Shown here: positions 1 to 8,419 of the stretch, piece after piece
Numbering within the stretch: position 1 is the first letter of the stretch
Layout of the letters: the number at the start of each line of letters is the position of its first letter
From: Streptomyces sp. NRRL F-4489
GTDB taxonomy: Bacteria > Actinomycetota > Actinomycetes > Streptomycetales > Streptomycetaceae
Length of the DNA: 64,000 nucleotides
Direction of reading: 5' to 3'
Assembly (NCBI RefSeq): GCF_001509485.1
Contig: NZ_LLZI01000180.1
Span: 6,136-70,135, forward strand
Position numbers and translations under genes: made by a program
The notes under the pieces: model-generated
Databases searched by the model: none
What the model was told of the DNA's origin: nothing
The model's input: the letters and a program-made list of their open reading frames with translations, nothing else

Positions 1-1620
1 CGCGGCGAGCCGTTCGCGGAGTTCGACCTTGCGCACCTTGCCGCTGACGGTCATCGGGAAGGCGTCGGTGATCTCCAGATAGCGGGGCACCTTGTAGTGC
101 GCGAGCCGGGAGCGGCAGTAGCGGGCCAGCTCGTCGCGGGTGAGGGTGGCCTCGGGGTCGCGCAGGATGACGCAGGCGGCGATCTCCTCGCCGTACTTCT
201 CGTCCGGGACGCCCACCACCTGCACATCGGCGATCTTGGGGTGGGAGTAGAGGAACTCCTCGATCTCGCGCGGGTAGACGTTCTCCCCGCCCCGGATGAT
301 CATGTCCTTGATGCGGCCGACGATCCGGACGTAGCCGTCGCCGTTCATCACCGCGAGGTCGCCGGTGTGCATCCAGCGGGCCCGGTCGATGACCTCGGCG
401 GTGCGCTCGGGGTCCTCCCAGTAGCCGAGCATCACGCTGTAGCCGCGGGTGCACAGCTCGCCCGGGGTGCCGCGCGGGACGGTCACGCCGGTCTGCGGAT
501 CGACGACCTTGACCTCGATGTGCGGCAGCACCCGGCCGACGGTGGCGGTGCGGTGCTCCAGGTCGTCGTCCCGGCGGGTCTGGGTGGAGACCGGCGAGGT
601 CTCGGTCATGCCGTAGCAGATGGCCACCTCCGTCATGTGCATCTGCGACATCACCCGCTTCATCACCTCCTCCGGGCACGGCGAGCCGGCCATGATGCCG
701 GTGCGCAGTGTGGACAGGTCGTAGGCGGCGAAGTCCGGGAGGTCCAGCTCGGCGATGAACATCGTCGGCACGCCGTAGAGCGCGGTGCAGCGCTCGTCCT
801 GGACGGCGCGGAGGGTGGCGGCCGGGTCGAAGGCGGGGGCCGGGATGACGATGCAGCCGCCGTGCGAGGTGATGCCGAGATTGCCCATCACCATGCCGAA
901 GCAGTGGTAGAAGGGCACCGGCAGGCACACCCGGTCGTGCTCGGTGTAGCCGAGGGTCTCGGCGACCCAGTAGCCGTTGTTGAGGATGTTGTGGTGGGAG
1001 AGGGTGGCGCCCTTGGGGAAGCCGGTGGTGCCGGAGGTGTACTGGATGTTGACCGGGTCGTCGGCGGTCAGCGTCCGCTCGCACTCGGCGAGCCGGGTCT
1101 GCGGTACGGCCGCGCCGGCCGCCAGCAGCCCGCCCCACGTCGGGTCGCCGAGGTAGACCACATCGCGCAGGGCCGGGCAGTCGGCCCGCACCTGCTCGAT
1201 CATCCGGCGGTAGTCGCTGGAGCGGTGGGCGACCGCGGAGACCAGCACCGCCACCCCGGCCTGCTTCAGGACGTAGGCCAGCTCGTGGACGCGGTAGGCC
1301 GGATTGACGTTGACCAGGATCGCGCCGATCTTCGCGGTGGCGTACTGGACGAGCACCCACTCGGCGCAGTTGGGCGCCCAGATGCCGACCCGGTCGCCCT
1401 TGCCGACGCCCTTGGCGAGCAGGCCGAGGGCCACCTCGTCCACCGCGCGGCCCAGTTCGGCGTAGGTCCAGCGGCGGCCGGCGGCCACGTCGACCAGCGC
1501 CTCGCGGTCGCCGCAGCGGGCGATGGTGCGGGCCAGGTCGGCGCCGATGGTGCGGCCGAGCAGCGGCCGGTCGGCCACCCCGCTCGCGTACGACAGCTCG
1601 GTGTGCGGCTTACCGGTCAA
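1..1620 (-). CDS. Acyl-CoA synthetase (AMP-binding ligase), 3' end cut by window edge
   Basis: ANL-superfamily adenylate-forming enzyme that should activate a fatty or other carboxylic acid to its CoA thioester via an acyl-AMP. Seen: the adenylation P-loop [18 protein letters not shown] about 200 codons from the start, and near the visible end the C-terminal [20 protein letters not shown], whose lysine (GK) is the usual catalytic residue. 540 codons are visible, so only the extreme C-terminus is missing. Start chosen at TTG (1620) because GGGAGGAG lies 9 nt upstream; an ATG further upstream is in another frame. A second ligase gene lies upstream on the same strand, separated by 282 bp and a hairpin, so the two probably have separate transcripts. 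Substrate cannot be told; medium- or long-chain fatty acid is most likely. Confidence 0.85.
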   Translation of the reverse strand, partial: MTGKPHTELSYASGVADRPLLGRTIGADLARTIARCGDREALVDVAAGRRWTYAELGRAVDEVALGLLAKGVGKGDRVGIWAPNCAEWVLVQYATAKIGAILVNVNPAYRVHELAYVLKQAGVAVLVSAVAHRSSDYRRMIEQVRADCPALRDVVYLGDPTWGGLLAAGAAVPQTRLAECERTLTADDPVNIQYTSGTTGFPKGATLSHHNILNNGYWVAETLGYTEHDRVCLPVPFYHCFGMVMGNLGITSHGGCIVIPAPAFDPAATLRAVQDERCTALYGVPTMFIAELDLPDFAAYDLSTLRTGIMAGSPCPEEVMKRVMSQMHMTEVAICYGMTETSPVSTQTRRDDDLEHRTATVGRVLPHIEVKVVDPQTGVTVPRGTPGELCTRGYSVMLGYWEDPERTAEVIDRARWMHTGDLAVMNGDGYVRIVGRIKDMIIRGGENVYPREIEEFLYSHPKIADVQVVGVPDEKYGEEIAACVILRDPEATLTRDELARYCRSRLAHYKVPRYLEITDAFPMTVSGKVRKVELRERLAA

Positions 1621-1862
1621 CGCCTGCGTCTCCTCCCGCGAACGATCCGCCCTGCCCGGGGAGTACGGCCCCCGGCGTCTCCACCCATGCGTGCATCAGC
1701 TGCTCCCTACCAGCCCGATTCAGCCGCTTCGGCCCTTGCGTACTGCATCCGCACAGCTGCCCACGGAGCGGACGTGCCACTCCGCGGGCAACCGGTACGG
1801 GTCCGCTCCAGCATGGCGGCGGGCGGGCCCGGACCACCCCCGGCTCGCCTGTGCTTTCCCCT

Positions 1863-1880
1863 GGCGAAGGAAGTTTCGCC
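1863..1880 (-). terminator. Hairpin downstream of the second acyl-CoA ligase
   Basis: Inverted repeat GGCGAA/TTCGCC with a 6-nt loop, 22 nt past the stop codon of the minus-strand ligase ending at 1903. There is no T-run, as is usual in high-G+C actinobacteria. It separates this gene from the next ligase. Confidence 0.4.
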
Positions 1881-1902
1881 GCGTCGGCGGGGGCGGGGCG
1901 GG

Positions 1903-3444
1903 TCAGTTGACGCCGCGGTCCAGACCCGCCCAGTACGGTTCGCGGAGCCGGAACTTCTGGATCTTGCCGGTGGCGGTGCGCGGGATGGAGTCGCGGAACT
2001 CCACGGAGGTGGGGGCCTTGTAGCCGGCCAGCCGCGCCTTGCAGTGGGCGATGAGCTCGGCCTCGCCGGCGGTGGCGCCCTCGGCGAGCACGACCAGGGC
2101 CTTGATGGTCTCGCCCCACTTCTCGTCCGGGACGCCGATCACCGCGACCTCGGCGACGGCCGGGTGGCTGAAGAGGGCGTCCTCCACCTCGATGGAGGAG
2201 ACGTTCTCCCCGCCGGTGATGATCACGTCCTTCTTGCGGTCGGAGATGGTCAGCGTCCCGTCGGCCGGGTCCAGGGTGCCGCCGTCGCCGGTGTGGAACC
2301 AGCCGTCCGCCAGCGCGGCGGCGGTCTCCTCGGGCTTGTCCCAGTAGCCCTCCAGCACGGTGTTGGAACGGGCCAGGACCTCGCCGGCGTCGGAGATCCG
2401 CAGGGTGACGCCGAGGGCCGGGACGCCGGCGCGGGAGAGTTTGCGGGCCCGTTCGGCGGCGGGCAGGGCGGCGTCGGCGGGCCGGGCGCGGTTGAAGGTG
2501 AGCAGCGGGGAGGTCTCGGTCAGGCCGTAGAGCTGGGTGAACTCCCAGCCCAGCTCCTCCTCGACGCGCTGGATGGTGCGGGTCGGCGGCGGGGCGCCGG
2601 CGCAGATCACGCGGACCCGGTCGCGGCCCGGGATCTCGCCGGACCAGTCGGCGGCCGCGTCCAGGACCATGTTCCACACCGCCGGGGCGCCGCACATCAG
2701 GGTGACGCCGTGCTCCTCGACGCGGCGCAGGATCTCGGTGCCGTCGACCTTGCGCAGCGCCACCTGCTTCACGCCCAGGCCCGCCATCACGTACGGCATG
2801 CCCCAGCCGTTGCAGTGGAACATCGGCAGGGTGTGGAGGTAGACGTCGCCCTCCCAGACGCGGGTGTGCAGGCCGAAGGTCAGGCCGTTGACCCAGATGT
2901 TGCGGTGGGTGAGCTGGACGCCCTTGGGGCGGGCGGTGGTGCCGGAGGTGTAGTTGATGGTGGCGGTGGCGTCCTCGTCCGGCCGGGACCAGGGGCGCGG
3001 TTCGGTGTCGAAGCGCATCAGCTCCTTGTCGGTCCGCTCGCCGAGGACGAAGCGGTGGCGGGCGGTGACGCCGGAGAGCGCGCCGTCCAGCTCGGGGTCG
3101 ACGAGCAGGACCGAGGCGCCGCTCTGCCGGACGATGTAGTCCACCTCGTCGGGCTTGAGGCGGAAGTTGACCGGGACGCAGATCCGGCCGCTCATCGGCA
3201 CCGCGAACAGCAGCTCCAGCAGGCGGGCGGAGTTGTGCGCGGCCACCGCGACCCGCTCGCCCTCCCCGACGCCGAGCGCGTCCAGACCGGCCTGCCAGGC
3301 GCGGACGCGCTCGGCGAAGCGGCCGTAGGTGGCGTCGGGCACCGGCGGGGCGGGCTGGTGCGGCTCGTCGACCACCCCGGGGCTGTCCCGGAAGCCCAGT
3401 TCGGCCCGGTTGAGGAAGTCCGCGATGGTCATCGGTGTCCGCAT
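1903..3444 (-). CDS. AMP-dependent acyl-CoA ligase
   Basis: A 513-aa adenylate-forming ligase of the fatty-acyl-CoA synthetase type. Seen in order: the P-loop YTSGTTARPKGVQLTHRN (about residue 190), the YGLTETSPL adenine-binding motif (about 310), GWFHTGDGG, the hinge DRKKDVIITGGENVSS, and the C-terminal PRTATGKIQKF with the expected catalytic lysine. It activates a carboxylic acid through acyl-AMP and transfers it to CoA. Start ATG at 3444 has AGGAG 7 nt upstream; the frame stays open further upstream without a better site. It shares strand and family with the ligase to its left, but the chain lengths they use are unknown. A LysR gene lies upstream on the same strand across 204 bp. Confidence 0.88.
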   Translation of the reverse strand: MRTPMTIADFLNRAELGFRDSPGVVDEPHQPAPPVPDATYGRFAERVRAWQAGLDALGVGEGERVAVAAHNSARLLELLFAVPMSGRICVPVNFRLKPDEVDYIVRQSGASVLLVDPELDGALSGVTARHRFVLGERTDKELMRFDTEPRPWSRPDEDATATINYTSGTTARPKGVQLTHRNIWVNGLTFGLHTRVWEGDVYLHTLPMFHCNGWGMPYVMAGLGVKQVALRKVDGTEILRRVEEHGVTLMCGAPAVWNMVLDAAADWSGEIPGRDRVRVICAGAPPPTRTIQRVEEELGWEFTQLYGLTETSPLLTFNRARPADAALPAAERARKLSRAGVPALGVTLRISDAGEVLARSNTVLEGYWDKPEETAAALADGWFHTGDGGTLDPADGTLTISDRKKDVIITGGENVSSIEVEDALFSHPAVAEVAVIGVPDEKWGETIKALVVLAEGATAGEAELIAHCKARLAGYKAPTSVEFRDSIPRTATGKIQKFRLREPYWAGLDRGVN

Positions 3445-3493
3445 GCTCTCTCTCCTGTGCTCGGATGGATCCGCCGCCGCACGACCGCGCCGG

Positions 3494-3573
3494 GATCGCG
3501 ATCGCACCGCCGGACCGGCGCGCTGCCCCGCGATCGCGGTGCCCGGTGAGCACGCTGCCCGGTGATCGCGGTG
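3494..3573. repeat. Short GATCGCG repeats in the intergenic region
   Basis: GATCGCG occurs three times in 80 bp. GATCGCGGTG is at 3532-3541 and 3564-3573, TGCCCGGTGA at 3540-3549 and 3557-3566, and the palindrome CCGCGATCGCGG is at 3528-3539. They lie between the LysR stop and the ligase start, so they are upstream of the ligase and downstream of lysR. They could be regulatory or just local duplication. Confidence 0.4.
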
Positions 3574-3648
3574 ACTGCCCACCGAGCGGGCCGGTCAAAC
3601 GGCCGGCCGCCCTCGGACCGGCGAGGAGCCGTTCCCGTACGTCCGGGA

Positions 3649-4593
3649 TCAGCGGCAGACCGCCGGGGCGCCGCTCGCGCCCGCCGCCGCGCAGGCCCGC
3701 AGCAGCGCGTCCACGCCCGGCGGCGGATCGGCCCGGCGCACCAGCAGGCACGTCGTCAGCTCCATCCCGGGTCCGCGGAACGGCAGATACACCACACCGG
3801 GCGCGGGCAGCCGGCGGGCGTAGGCGTCGTAGACGACGGTCCACCGCCCGTCGGTGGCGGTCCCCGCGCCGACCGCGGCGAGGGTCGCGTCCAGCGTCGG
3901 CTGCCGGGGCCCGGGCAGGGGTGCGAAACCGGCGGCGCGGCAGGCGGCCAGGACCAGGTCGACCAGCGGCGGGTTGTCGTCGCGGTCGGGCAGCAGCAGC
4001 GGGACGCCGGCCAGTTCGCCGAGGCTGACCGCGCCGGGCGCGGCGGCGAGCGGATGCCGGGCCGGGACGGCGGCGACCAGCGGGTCCTGCCAGAGCGGGA
4101 CCTGGCGCAGGCCGTTCCGCCCGGGGCCCGGGTCGTGGCAGCGGGCGAACGCGGCGTCCAGCGCGCCGGCCGCGACCAGGCCGGGCCGCTCCCGGGCCGG
4201 TGCGGTGACCGGATCGACGGCGAGCCGGGGCGCGAGCCGGGCGAGCGCGGCCAGCACGCGGTCCAGATGCCCGGCCAGGCCGGGGCTGGTGCCCAGCCGC
4301 AGCGTGCGGTCCGGGCCGGGCGCCGGACCGGCCGCGGGGCGGTGCGCGACGACCGCGCGGGCCCGCTCCTCGGCGGCCAGCAGCGCCCGGGCCGCCGGTA
4401 GGAACGCCTCCCCGGCGGCGGTCAGCCGCGCCCCGGGCACCGAGCGGTCGAACAGCTCGGTGCGCAGCTCCCGCTCCAGCCGCCGGATCTGCCCGCCGAC
4501 CGCCGACCGTACGAGGCCCAGCCGCTGGGCGGCCCGCCCCAGCTCCCCGTCCTCCGCGACCACCACGAAAGCGCGCACCTGACGCAGCTCCAC
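3649..4593 (-). CDS. LysR-family transcriptional regulator
   Basis: A 314-aa LTTR. The N-terminal winged helix-turn-helix (ELRQVRAFVVVAEDGELGRAAQRLGLVRSAVGGQIRRLERE) is followed by a two-lobe effector-binding fold with PALAGHLDRVLAAL-like LysR substrate features and a LPDRDDNP loop. GTG at 4593 is preferred because GGGGAG sits 8 nt upstream; another in-frame GTG at 4602 lies right against that site. It is divergent from the GNAT gene at 4712 (118 bp apart). LTTRs often control a divergent neighbour, so the acetyltransferase or the downstream ligases are candidate targets. This is inferred from position only. Confidence 0.85.
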   Translation of the reverse strand: MELRQVRAFVVVAEDGELGRAAQRLGLVRSAVGGQIRRLERELRTELFDRSVPGARLTAAGEAFLPAARALLAAEERARAVVAHRPAAGPAPGPDRTLRLGTSPGLAGHLDRVLAALARLAPRLAVDPVTAPARERPGLVAAGALDAAFARCHDPGPGRNGLRQVPLWQDPLVAAVPARHPLAAAPGAVSLGELAGVPLLLPDRDDNPPLVDLVLAACRAAGFAPLPGPRQPTLDATLAAVGAGTATDGRWTVVYDAYARRLPAPGVVYLPFRGPGMELTTCLLVRRADPPPGVDALLRACAAAGASGAPAVCR

Positions 4594-4711
4594 ATCCGTC
4601 ACTCCCCCCGGCCCCCTCGGACCTCCGGCCCGTACCGCACCGGCTCCAACGACGGCCGCCCCCTGGTCAATTCCCTTGCCCGCCGGGACGCGAGGCGGAC
4701 ATCATCACCCC

Positions 4712-5284
4712 ATGATCGATGCCCGCGCGCTCCGCGAGAAGCCGGTCCTGGAAGGCGGCCGGATCCGGCTGGTGCCGCTCGCCGCACGGCACGCCGGGGC
4801 CTTCCACGCGACGTTCCAGGACCCGGAGACCAGGCGCCTGACCGGCACCCACCACGACTGGACGCGGCCCGAGATCGACGCCTGGATCGCCGAATGCGCC
4901 GAGCGCCCCGATCGGCTGGATCTGGCCGTCGAGGACCGCGCGACCGGCGGCTACCTCGGCGATCTGGCGCTCAGCCGGATCGACCCGGACAACGCGCACG
5001 GCGCTTTCCGGATCGCCCTCTCCCCCGCCGCCCGCGGGCGCGGTCTGGGCTCCGAGGCGGTCCGGCTGCTGCTCGGGTACGCCTTCGAGCGGGTCGGGCT
5101 GCACCGCGTCCAGCTGGAGGTCTTCGCGTTCAACGAGCGGGCCCGGCGGGCGTACGAGCGGTGCGGTTTCGCGGTGGAGGGCCGGCAGCGGGAGGCGCTG
5201 CGGTGGGACGGGGCGTGGCATGACGTACTGCTGATGGCGGCGCTGCGGCCGGGGGGCAACGACGGCCGTTCCAGCGGCAGTTGA
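4712..5284 (+). CDS. GNAT-family N-acetyltransferase (RimJ/RimL type)
   Basis: A 190-aa GNAT protein expected to transfer acetyl from acetyl-CoA to an amine on a protein N-terminus or small molecule. Seen: the acetyl-CoA pyrophosphate-binding segment SPAARGRGLGSEAVRLLLGYAF (R-G-x-G-x-G/A), followed by LHRVQLEVFAFNERARRAYERCGF and a C-terminal DVLLMAAL. This is the order seen in RimJ/RimL-like enzymes. ATG at 4712 was chosen; the frame is open back to 4676 but only the ATG gives a normal N-terminus (MIDARALREKPVLEGGRIRLVPL). The ribosome binding site (GAGGCGG) is weak. The gene is convergent with xdhC, and a hairpin separates the two. Confidence 0.85.
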   Translation: MIDARALREKPVLEGGRIRLVPLAARHAGAFHATFQDPETRRLTGTHHDWTRPEIDAWIAECAERPDRLDLAVEDRATGGYLGDLALSRIDPDNAHGAFRIALSPAARGRGLGSEAVRLLLGYAFERVGLHRVQLEVFAFNERARRAYERCGFAVEGRQREALRWDGAWHDVLLMAALRPGGNDGRSSGS

Positions 5285-5311
5285 TGGGTCGTCAGGCCGG
5301 GAAAGGGAAAC

Positions 5312-5350
5312 GGCACGGGCGCGGCCCCCACATGGCTCCGCGCCCGTGCC
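5312..5350. terminator. Bidirectional terminator between GNAT gene and xdhC
   Basis: A perfect 13-bp inverted repeat (5312-5324 with 5338-5350, arms GGCACGGGCGCGG/CCGCGCCCGTGCC) around a 13-nt loop. It lies between the stop codons of two convergent genes, so it can serve both strands. Confidence 0.7.
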
Positions 5351-5472
5351 CCGGCGGACCGGACTCCGCCGTCCCGCGGGGCCGGCGGCGTCAGGTACGC
5401 CGGTCCCGCAGGTCTTCCGCGCGGACGGCGGCCGGTCCGACGGCGGCCGCCCCGCGCACACTTGACGTAGCG

Positions 5473-6666
5473 TCAGGCAACCTCTCCGATCCGGCCCACC
5501 GTCCGCGGGGCGTCGTGGTGGATGGGGGTGTGCGCGCCGGTCAGCGGGGCGCCGGTGCCGCCGCGGCGGTTGGCGACGATCTCGGCGGCGATGGACAGCG
5601 CGGTCTCCTCGGGCGTCCGGGCGCCGAGGTCCAGTCCTATGGGCGAGCGCAGGCGGTTCAGCTCGATCTCGGTGAGGCCGGCGTCGCGCAGCCGCTGCTG
5701 GCGGTCGAGGTGGGTGCGGCGGGAGCCCATCGCGCCGATGTAGGCGACCGGGAGCCGCAGTGCCCGCTCCAGCAGCGGGATGTCGAATTTGGCGTCGTGG
5801 GTCAGGACGCAGAGCACCGCGCGGGAGTCCAGCTCCTGGGAGTCGAGGTAGCGGTGCGGCCAGTCGACGACGATCTCGTCGGCGTCCGGGAAGCGGGTGC
5901 GGGTGGCGAAGACGGGGCGGGCGTCGCAGACCGTGACGCGGTAGCCGAGGAACTTGCCGACCCGGACCAGCGCGGAGGCGAAGTCGATCGCCCCGAAGAC
6001 GATCATGCGGGGCGCCGGGACCGAGGACTCCACCAGGAGGACGACCGGGCTGCCGCACTGGGAGCCGTCCGCGCCGATCTCGACCGTGGTGGTGCGCCCG
6101 GCGTCCAGCAGGGCCCGGGTGTGCTCGACCGCGGTGCGGTCCAGCGCGGGGTGGCCGCCCAGGCTGCCGGTGTGGCTGCCGTCGGGGCGGACGAGGAGGG
6201 CGCGGCCGAGGAGTTCGTCCGGCCCTTCGATGATCCGCGCGACCGCCGCCGCCTCCCCCGAGGCGGCGGCGGCCAGCGCGGCGGCGAGCGTCGCGGTGCT
6301 GCTGTCCACCGGATTCCCCGCGGTACCGCTGCCGGCCGCGGTCCCGGGGGCGCTCGCCCGTACCGGGGTGATCACGATGTCGATGATTCCGCCGCAGGTC
6401 AGACCCACGGCGAAGGCGTCCTCATCGCTGTAGCCGAACCGTTCCAGGACCGGACGGCCGGTTTCCATGGCCTCCTGGCACAGTTCGTAGACCGCGCCCT
6501 CCACGCAGCCTCCGGAGACCGACCCGATCGCCGTGCCGTCGCTGTCGACGGCGAGCGCGGCGCCGGGCTGGCGCGGGGCGCTGCCGTTGGTGGCGACGAC
6601 CGTGGCCACCGCGAACGTGCGTCCCTGCTCCATCCACCGGTTGAGCTCGTCGGCGATGTCCAGCAT
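5473..6666 (-). CDS. xdhC: XdhC/CoxI-family molybdoenzyme maturation factor
   Basis: A 397-aa XdhC-family protein. Such proteins bind molybdenum cofactor, promote its sulfuration and insert it into xanthine dehydrogenase-type enzymes. Seen: the N-terminal XdhC/CoxI domain with PRQPGAALAV and GSVSGGCVEGAVY, then a C-terminal Rossmann-type domain with RMIVFGAIDFASALVRVGKF and VTVCDARPVFATRTRFP, ending GLDLGARTPEETALSIAAEI, all family hallmarks. ATG at 6666 has AAGGAG 6 nt upstream. It follows the purine permease by 35 bp, so it is the last gene of the xanthine dehydrogenase operon. It may also serve the second molybdoenzyme operon at 54-58 kb, which lacks an xdhC nearby. Confidence 0.9.
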   Translation of the reverse strand: MLDIADELNRWMEQGRTFAVATVVATNGSAPRQPGAALAVDSDGTAIGSVSGGCVEGAVYELCQEAMETGRPVLERFGYSDEDAFAVGLTCGGIIDIVITPVRASAPGTAAGSGTAGNPVDSSTATLAAALAAAASGEAAAVARIIEGPDELLGRALLVRPDGSHTGSLGGHPALDRTAVEHTRALLDAGRTTTVEIGADGSQCGSPVVLLVESSVPAPRMIVFGAIDFASALVRVGKFLGYRVTVCDARPVFATRTRFPDADEIVVDWPHRYLDSQELDSRAVLCVLTHDAKFDIPLLERALRLPVAYIGAMGSRRTHLDRQQRLRDAGLTEIELNRLRSPIGLDLGARTPEETALSIAAEIVANRRGGTGAPLTGAHTPIHHDAPRTVGRIGEVA

Positions 6667-6701
6667 GTCGGTCTCCTTACGGACGGGAACGGGCGTGGGC
6701 G

Positions 6702-8165
6702 TTACCTGACGCCCAGCCACTGCTCGATCGGATGGAGCGAGAAGTAGACGAGGAATATTCCGGTCAGCACCCACATGAAGGCACCGATCTCACGCCACTT
6801 GCCCTGGGCCGCCTTGATGGCGGTGTAGGCGATGACGCCGGCGCCGACACCGGTGGTGATCTGGTAGGTGAACGGCATCAAGGCCACGGTGAGGAACACC
6901 GGGATCGAGGTCGCCCGGTCGCTCCAGTCGACGTGCCCCGCGACACTCATCATCATCGACCCGATGACGACCAGCGCGGCGGCGGCGACCTGGCCGGGCA
7001 CGAGCTGGGTGACCGGCGTGAAGAAGAGGCAGGCCGCGAAGAGCAGGCCGGTGACGACGGACGACAGGCCGGTGCGGGCGCCCTCGCCGACGCCGCTGGC
7101 CGACTCGATGAAGACGGTCTGGCCGGAACCGCCGGTCAGGCCGCCGATGGCGCCGCCGGCGCCGTCCACGAACAGCGCCTTGGACAGGCCCGGCATGCGG
7201 CCCTTGTCGTCGGCGAGCTTGGCCTCGGTGCCGACACCGATGATGGTGGCCATGGCGTCGAAGAAGCCGGCCAGCACCAGGGTGAAGACGATCATGGTGA
7301 CGCTGAGTGCGCCGATGGATCCCCAGCCGCCGAATTCGACGTGTCCGAAGAGTCCGAAGTCCGGCATGGAGACGGCGCTGCCGTCCATGGTCGGGGCCGA
7401 GCCGCCCCAGTCCTTGGCGGTCAGCCCGCCGAACTTGGTGGCGCCGATGGAGAGCGCGGAGCCGACCACGATGCCGATGAGGATGGCGCCGGGGATCTTG
7501 CGGGCCTGCAGCATGAAGATCAGCAGCAGGGTGATGCAGAAGAAGAGCACCGGCCAGCCGGCCAGCTTGCCGTCGATGCCCAGGGTGACCGGGCTGCCCG
7601 GCTTGCCGACGCCCACGAAGCCGGCCTTCACCAGGCCGAGCAGGGCGACGAACATGCCGATGCCCATGGTGATCGCGTGCTTCAGGGCCAGCGGGATGGC
7701 GTTCATGACCATCTCGCGCAGACCGGTGACGACCAGGAGGCAGATCACGACGCCGTACATCACGCACATGCCCATGGCCTGCGGCCAGGTCATGTGCGGG
7801 ACCACCTGGGTGGTCAGCGCGGCGGAGACGTTCAGGCCGGCCGCCAGGGCCAGCGGTACCTTGCCGACGAAGCCCATCAGCAGGGTGCAGATCGCCGCAC
7901 CCAGGGCGGTGGCGGTGACCAGGGCGGTGTGTTCGAGGGTGTTCTTCTGCACGTCCTGCACCGACCCCAGGATCACGGGGTTGAGGAGCAGGATGTAACA
8001 CATCGCCATGAAGGTGGTGATGCCGCCGCGGGTTTCCCGCGCGATGGTGGACCCTCTGTCGGATATGTGGAAGTACCGGTCGAGCCAGGATCGGCCGGCG
8101 GGCTGGCGTGAGCCGTCACCCGCGTCTTCCGCCGTGGTCCTCGGCTCGGTGGACTGCTGGGTCAT
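6702..8165 (-). CDS. Adenine/guanine/hypoxanthine permease (NCS2, AzgA type)
   Basis: A 487-aa polytopic membrane protein with roughly 12-14 hydrophobic segments. It belongs to the AzgA branch of the nucleobase-cation symporter-2 family. Seen: the N-terminal signature STIARETRGGITTFMAMCYI, the NPVIL segment, the GLNVSAALTTQV motif and the conserved GTEAKLADDKGRMPGLSKAL and GGSGQTVFIESASGVGEGARTGLSS. Expected role is proton-coupled uptake of purine bases. It lies in the xanthine dehydrogenase operon, downstream of the Mo subunit by 254 bp with a hairpin between them and upstream of xdhC by 35 bp, so it may have its own promoter as well. ATG at 8165 has AAGG a few nt upstream and GGGAG further up. 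Confidence 0.9.
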   Translation of the reverse strand: MTQQSTEPRTTAEDAGDGSRQPAGRSWLDRYFHISDRGSTIARETRGGITTFMAMCYILLLNPVILGSVQDVQKNTLEHTALVTATALGAAICTLLMGFVGKVPLALAAGLNVSAALTTQVVPHMTWPQAMGMCVMYGVVICLLVVTGLREMVMNAIPLALKHAITMGIGMFVALLGLVKAGFVGVGKPGSPVTLGIDGKLAGWPVLFFCITLLLIFMLQARKIPGAILIGIVVGSALSIGATKFGGLTAKDWGGSAPTMDGSAVSMPDFGLFGHVEFGGWGSIGALSVTMIVFTLVLAGFFDAMATIIGVGTEAKLADDKGRMPGLSKALFVDGAGGAIGGLTGGSGQTVFIESASGVGEGARTGLSSVVTGLLFAACLFFTPVTQLVPGQVAAAALVVIGSMMMSVAGHVDWSDRATSIPVFLTVALMPFTYQITTGVGAGVIAYTAIKAAQGKWREIGAFMWVLTGIFLVYFSLHPIEQWLGVR

Positions 8166-8381
8166 GGTGCCTTAACTCCCAAGGTTCATAGGGGCACTCG
8201 CCGGCGGCGAGATTTGGGATGGATCTTCGGCTGCACGACCCGGGGGACGGCCCGAGACGAACGTGATACTGCCTGCGCGGAGTGTTGTAGCAGGTCAGTC
8301 CGGGGGTGTTGCGGGGAGGGCTCCGGGCGGCGCGCGCAGGAGGACGGACAGGGACACCCCTGGTACCGCGCCGCCCGGAGG

Positions 8382-8411
8382 CTTGGGGGCCTGGGGAGGG
8401 TGGCCCCCAGG
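8382..8411 (-). terminator. Hairpin after the xanthine dehydrogenase Mo-subunit gene
   Basis: Inverted repeat with 8 perfect pairs (8384-8391 with 8402-8409, TGGGGGCC/GGCCCCCA), extendable by a G-U and a C-G pair, with a 10-nt loop. It lies 9 nt past the stop codon at 8420. It may partly terminate the XDH subunit transcript before the permease gene. Confidence 0.55.
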
Positions 8412-8419
8412 CGGCTCCG

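Noticed and set aside
97..3549. A 1150-codon open frame on the plus strand
   Set aside because: It is the mirror of the two acyl-CoA ligase genes on the minus strand. Its product is low-complexity (Gly/Val/Ala/Asp-rich), typical of an antisense frame in high-G+C DNA.
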